64,000 nt of DNA from positions 1 through 64,000 of the forward strand of contig UQBS01000007.1 in NCBI GenBank assembly GCA_900539345.1, given 5' to 3'. Shown in pieces: positions 63,093 to 64,000 of this stretch. Source of the stretch: an uncultured Coriobacteriaceae bacterium. GTDB taxonomy: Bacteria; Actinomycetota; Coriobacteriia; Coriobacteriales; UMGS124. Positions within the stretch are counted from its first letter, which is position 1; the number at the start of each line of letters is the position of its first letter. The translations under genes were made by a program, and so were the position numbers. The notes beneath the pieces were generated by a model, which was given only the letters and a program-made list of their open reading frames with translations, ran no database searches and was not told where the DNA came from.

Positions 63093-64000
63093 ATGCCCAG
63101 AGTCTCGATTGTGATCACCGCGCGCAACGTCGCCGACCAGCTGCCCCGTTGCATCGCCAGCCTGTCTGCGCAGACCTTCGGCGACTTCGAGGCGATCGTG
63201 GTGGACGACGCCTCCAAGGATGGCACGTCCTACGTTGCCCAAGGCGCCACCAAGCGCGACCCGCGCTTCCAGATGCTCCAACAGCCCCACGGCAAGGGCG
63301 TCCACCTGGGCCGCATGGCTGGCGTCGAGCGCGCAAGCGGCGACTACCTGCTTTTCCTCGACGGCGCCGATGAGCTCGAACCCACCATGCTCGAACAGCT
63401 CGTCAGACGCATGAATGAAGCAGGCTGCGACATGCTCCGCTTTGGCGCAGGTGTCGAGAGCACCCCTGCCGGTCACAGCACGCGCCTTCAAGAAGGCGAC
63501 ATTGAGCTGGACCTTTGCACCCGAGACAATCAATCCGATCCTGCTTGGTGCGTCTCGAGCCACCTCTTCTCCACCCCGCTCGCACAGCGCGCCTTCGCCA
63601 CGATGGCGACCGAGCGCCTCGACGGCACGCAGGACATCTACGAGATGACGGTACTTGCCTGCAAGGCACACGTGGCGGACGCCGTCGCGGACATTGCCCT
63701 CCCCCACCCGCACGCCGAGGACGAGACGGCTCCCGCCCTCACACTCAAGCAGTTCGAGTCCCTCTGCCAAAGCCATGCGAGCTGCATCGACGCCTGCCAG
63801 TCGTGGCTCGGCGCCTGGGATGGCCCCTCGGCGCAAACCTGCCTGCATGCCACGCGCCAGCGCTGTGCAACCGCCCTGGCAGATGCCTGGCTTACTTGCC
63901 TGCCGGAAGAAACAAAGGCCGACGGGGCAGAGCTGCTCGCCCACACCATCGGGCGCACTGCCAGTGCCGCCCAACTCTTCCGTCTTGCAGGTAACCGCAT
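63093..64000 (+). CDS. Family 2 glycosyltransferase (partial, 3' end outside window)
   Basis: The frame from ATG 63093 (MPRVSIVITARNVADQLPRC; GAGGAAGGA upstream) is open to the right edge, giving about 302 residues. The GT-A nucleotide-sugar fold is clear: ARNVADQLPRCIASLSAQTF, VVDDASKDGTSY, then ASGDYLLFLDGADELEP, where the DxD-type motif appears as DGADE. After about residue 120 it diverges from typical GT2 enzymes. The context beside SLH proteins makes a role in wall polysaccharide plausible but unproven. It is divergent from the L,D-transpeptidase gene. The 252-base gap between them holds no other feature that I can support. Confidence 0.82.
   Translation, partial: MPRVSIVITARNVADQLPRCIASLSAQTFGDFEAIVVDDASKDGTSYVAQGATKRDPRFQMLQQPHGKGVHLGRMAGVERASGDYLLFLDGADELEPTMLEQLVRRMNEAGCDMLRFGAGVESTPAGHSTRLQEGDIELDLCTRDNQSDPAWCVSSHLFSTPLAQRAFATMATERLDGTQDIYEMTVLACKAHVADAVADIALPHPHAEDETAPALTLKQFESLCQSHASCIDACQSWLGAWDGPSAQTCLHATRQRCATALADAWLTCLPEETKADGAELLAHTIGRTASAAQLFRLAGNR

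Overview
The window looks like chromosomal DNA from a high-GC, strictly or largely anaerobic actinobacterium of the class Coriobacteriia (Collinsella/Olsenella/Eggerthella relatives). This is an inference from gene content and style: a membrane-anchored selenocysteine formate dehydrogenase, a many-pass membrane LuxR-type regulator, TAXI-type TRAP transport, an HspR-controlled chaperone set, [NiFe]-hydrogenase maturation genes and a run of SLH-anchored cell-wall enzymes. No rRNA, tRNA, CRISPR array, integrase or transposase was recognised.

Layout. 1-5.9 kb: formate dehydrogenase on the minus strand (catalytic subunit with an in-frame UGA plus SECIS hairpin, iron-sulfur subunit, cytochrome b subunit), with a partial FdhE-like chaperone gene behind a terminator. 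A divergent membrane LuxR regulator sits across a palindrome-rich intergenic region. 7.5-10.9 kb: serine acetyltransferase, a Bax1-inhibitor-like membrane protein and a eukaryotic-type isocitrate dehydrogenase. 10.9-14.4 kb: a more AT-rich accessory patch with a DinJ/YafQ toxin-antitoxin pair, an Apea/HEPN-like protein and a DUF6273-like membrane protein. 14.6-17.9 kb: TAXI TRAP transporter. 18.1-21.6 kb: a frameshifted auxin-efflux-family carrier, a Fur/PerR regulator with its own box, a small MoaE-like protein and a HEAT-repeat protein. 22-29 kb: clpB, hspR, dnaJ, grpE, dnaK. 29.1-30.6 kb: an unassigned protein and two 2[4Fe-4S] ferredoxins. 30.9-36.2 kb: a NikR-like regulator and hypF-hypC-hypD-hypE. 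36.3-39.4 kb: glucose-6-phosphate isomerase, a short-chain dehydrogenase and a SlyD with a Cys-rich tail. 39.7-46.1 kb: a pair of ST7-like TPR paralogs, a KdpD-like sensor with a degenerate kinase domain, a flavodoxin-domain protein, a small HdeD-like membrane protein and a zinc-ribbon membrane protein. 46.2-62.8 kb: five consecutive large secreted proteins, each with three SLH modules and different wall-active or adhesive domains. The right edge cuts a family 2 glycosyltransferase.

How the genes fit together. Formate oxidation, ferredoxins, hydrogenase maturation (hypFCDE, NikR-like, SlyD) and MoaE-like/FdhE-like accessory functions fit a formate- and hydrogen-linked anaerobic metabolism, although no hydrogenase structural gene lies in the window. 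The right third is devoted to building and decorating the cell surface.

The most unusual material is not protein coding. Between about 19.8 and 30.4 kb there are roughly ten full or partial copies of a structured repeat that usually sits within a few bases of a stop codon. It has conserved internal loops, stems that change sequence but stay paired, and often a T-run at its end. Two copies of a second hairpin family (9.5 and 14.5 kb) and one long nested palindrome after the fur gene have the same flavour. Other notable points are a giant surface protein whose proline-rich tail continues in frame past an amber codon, and a NikR homolog that lacks two of the four nickel ligands.
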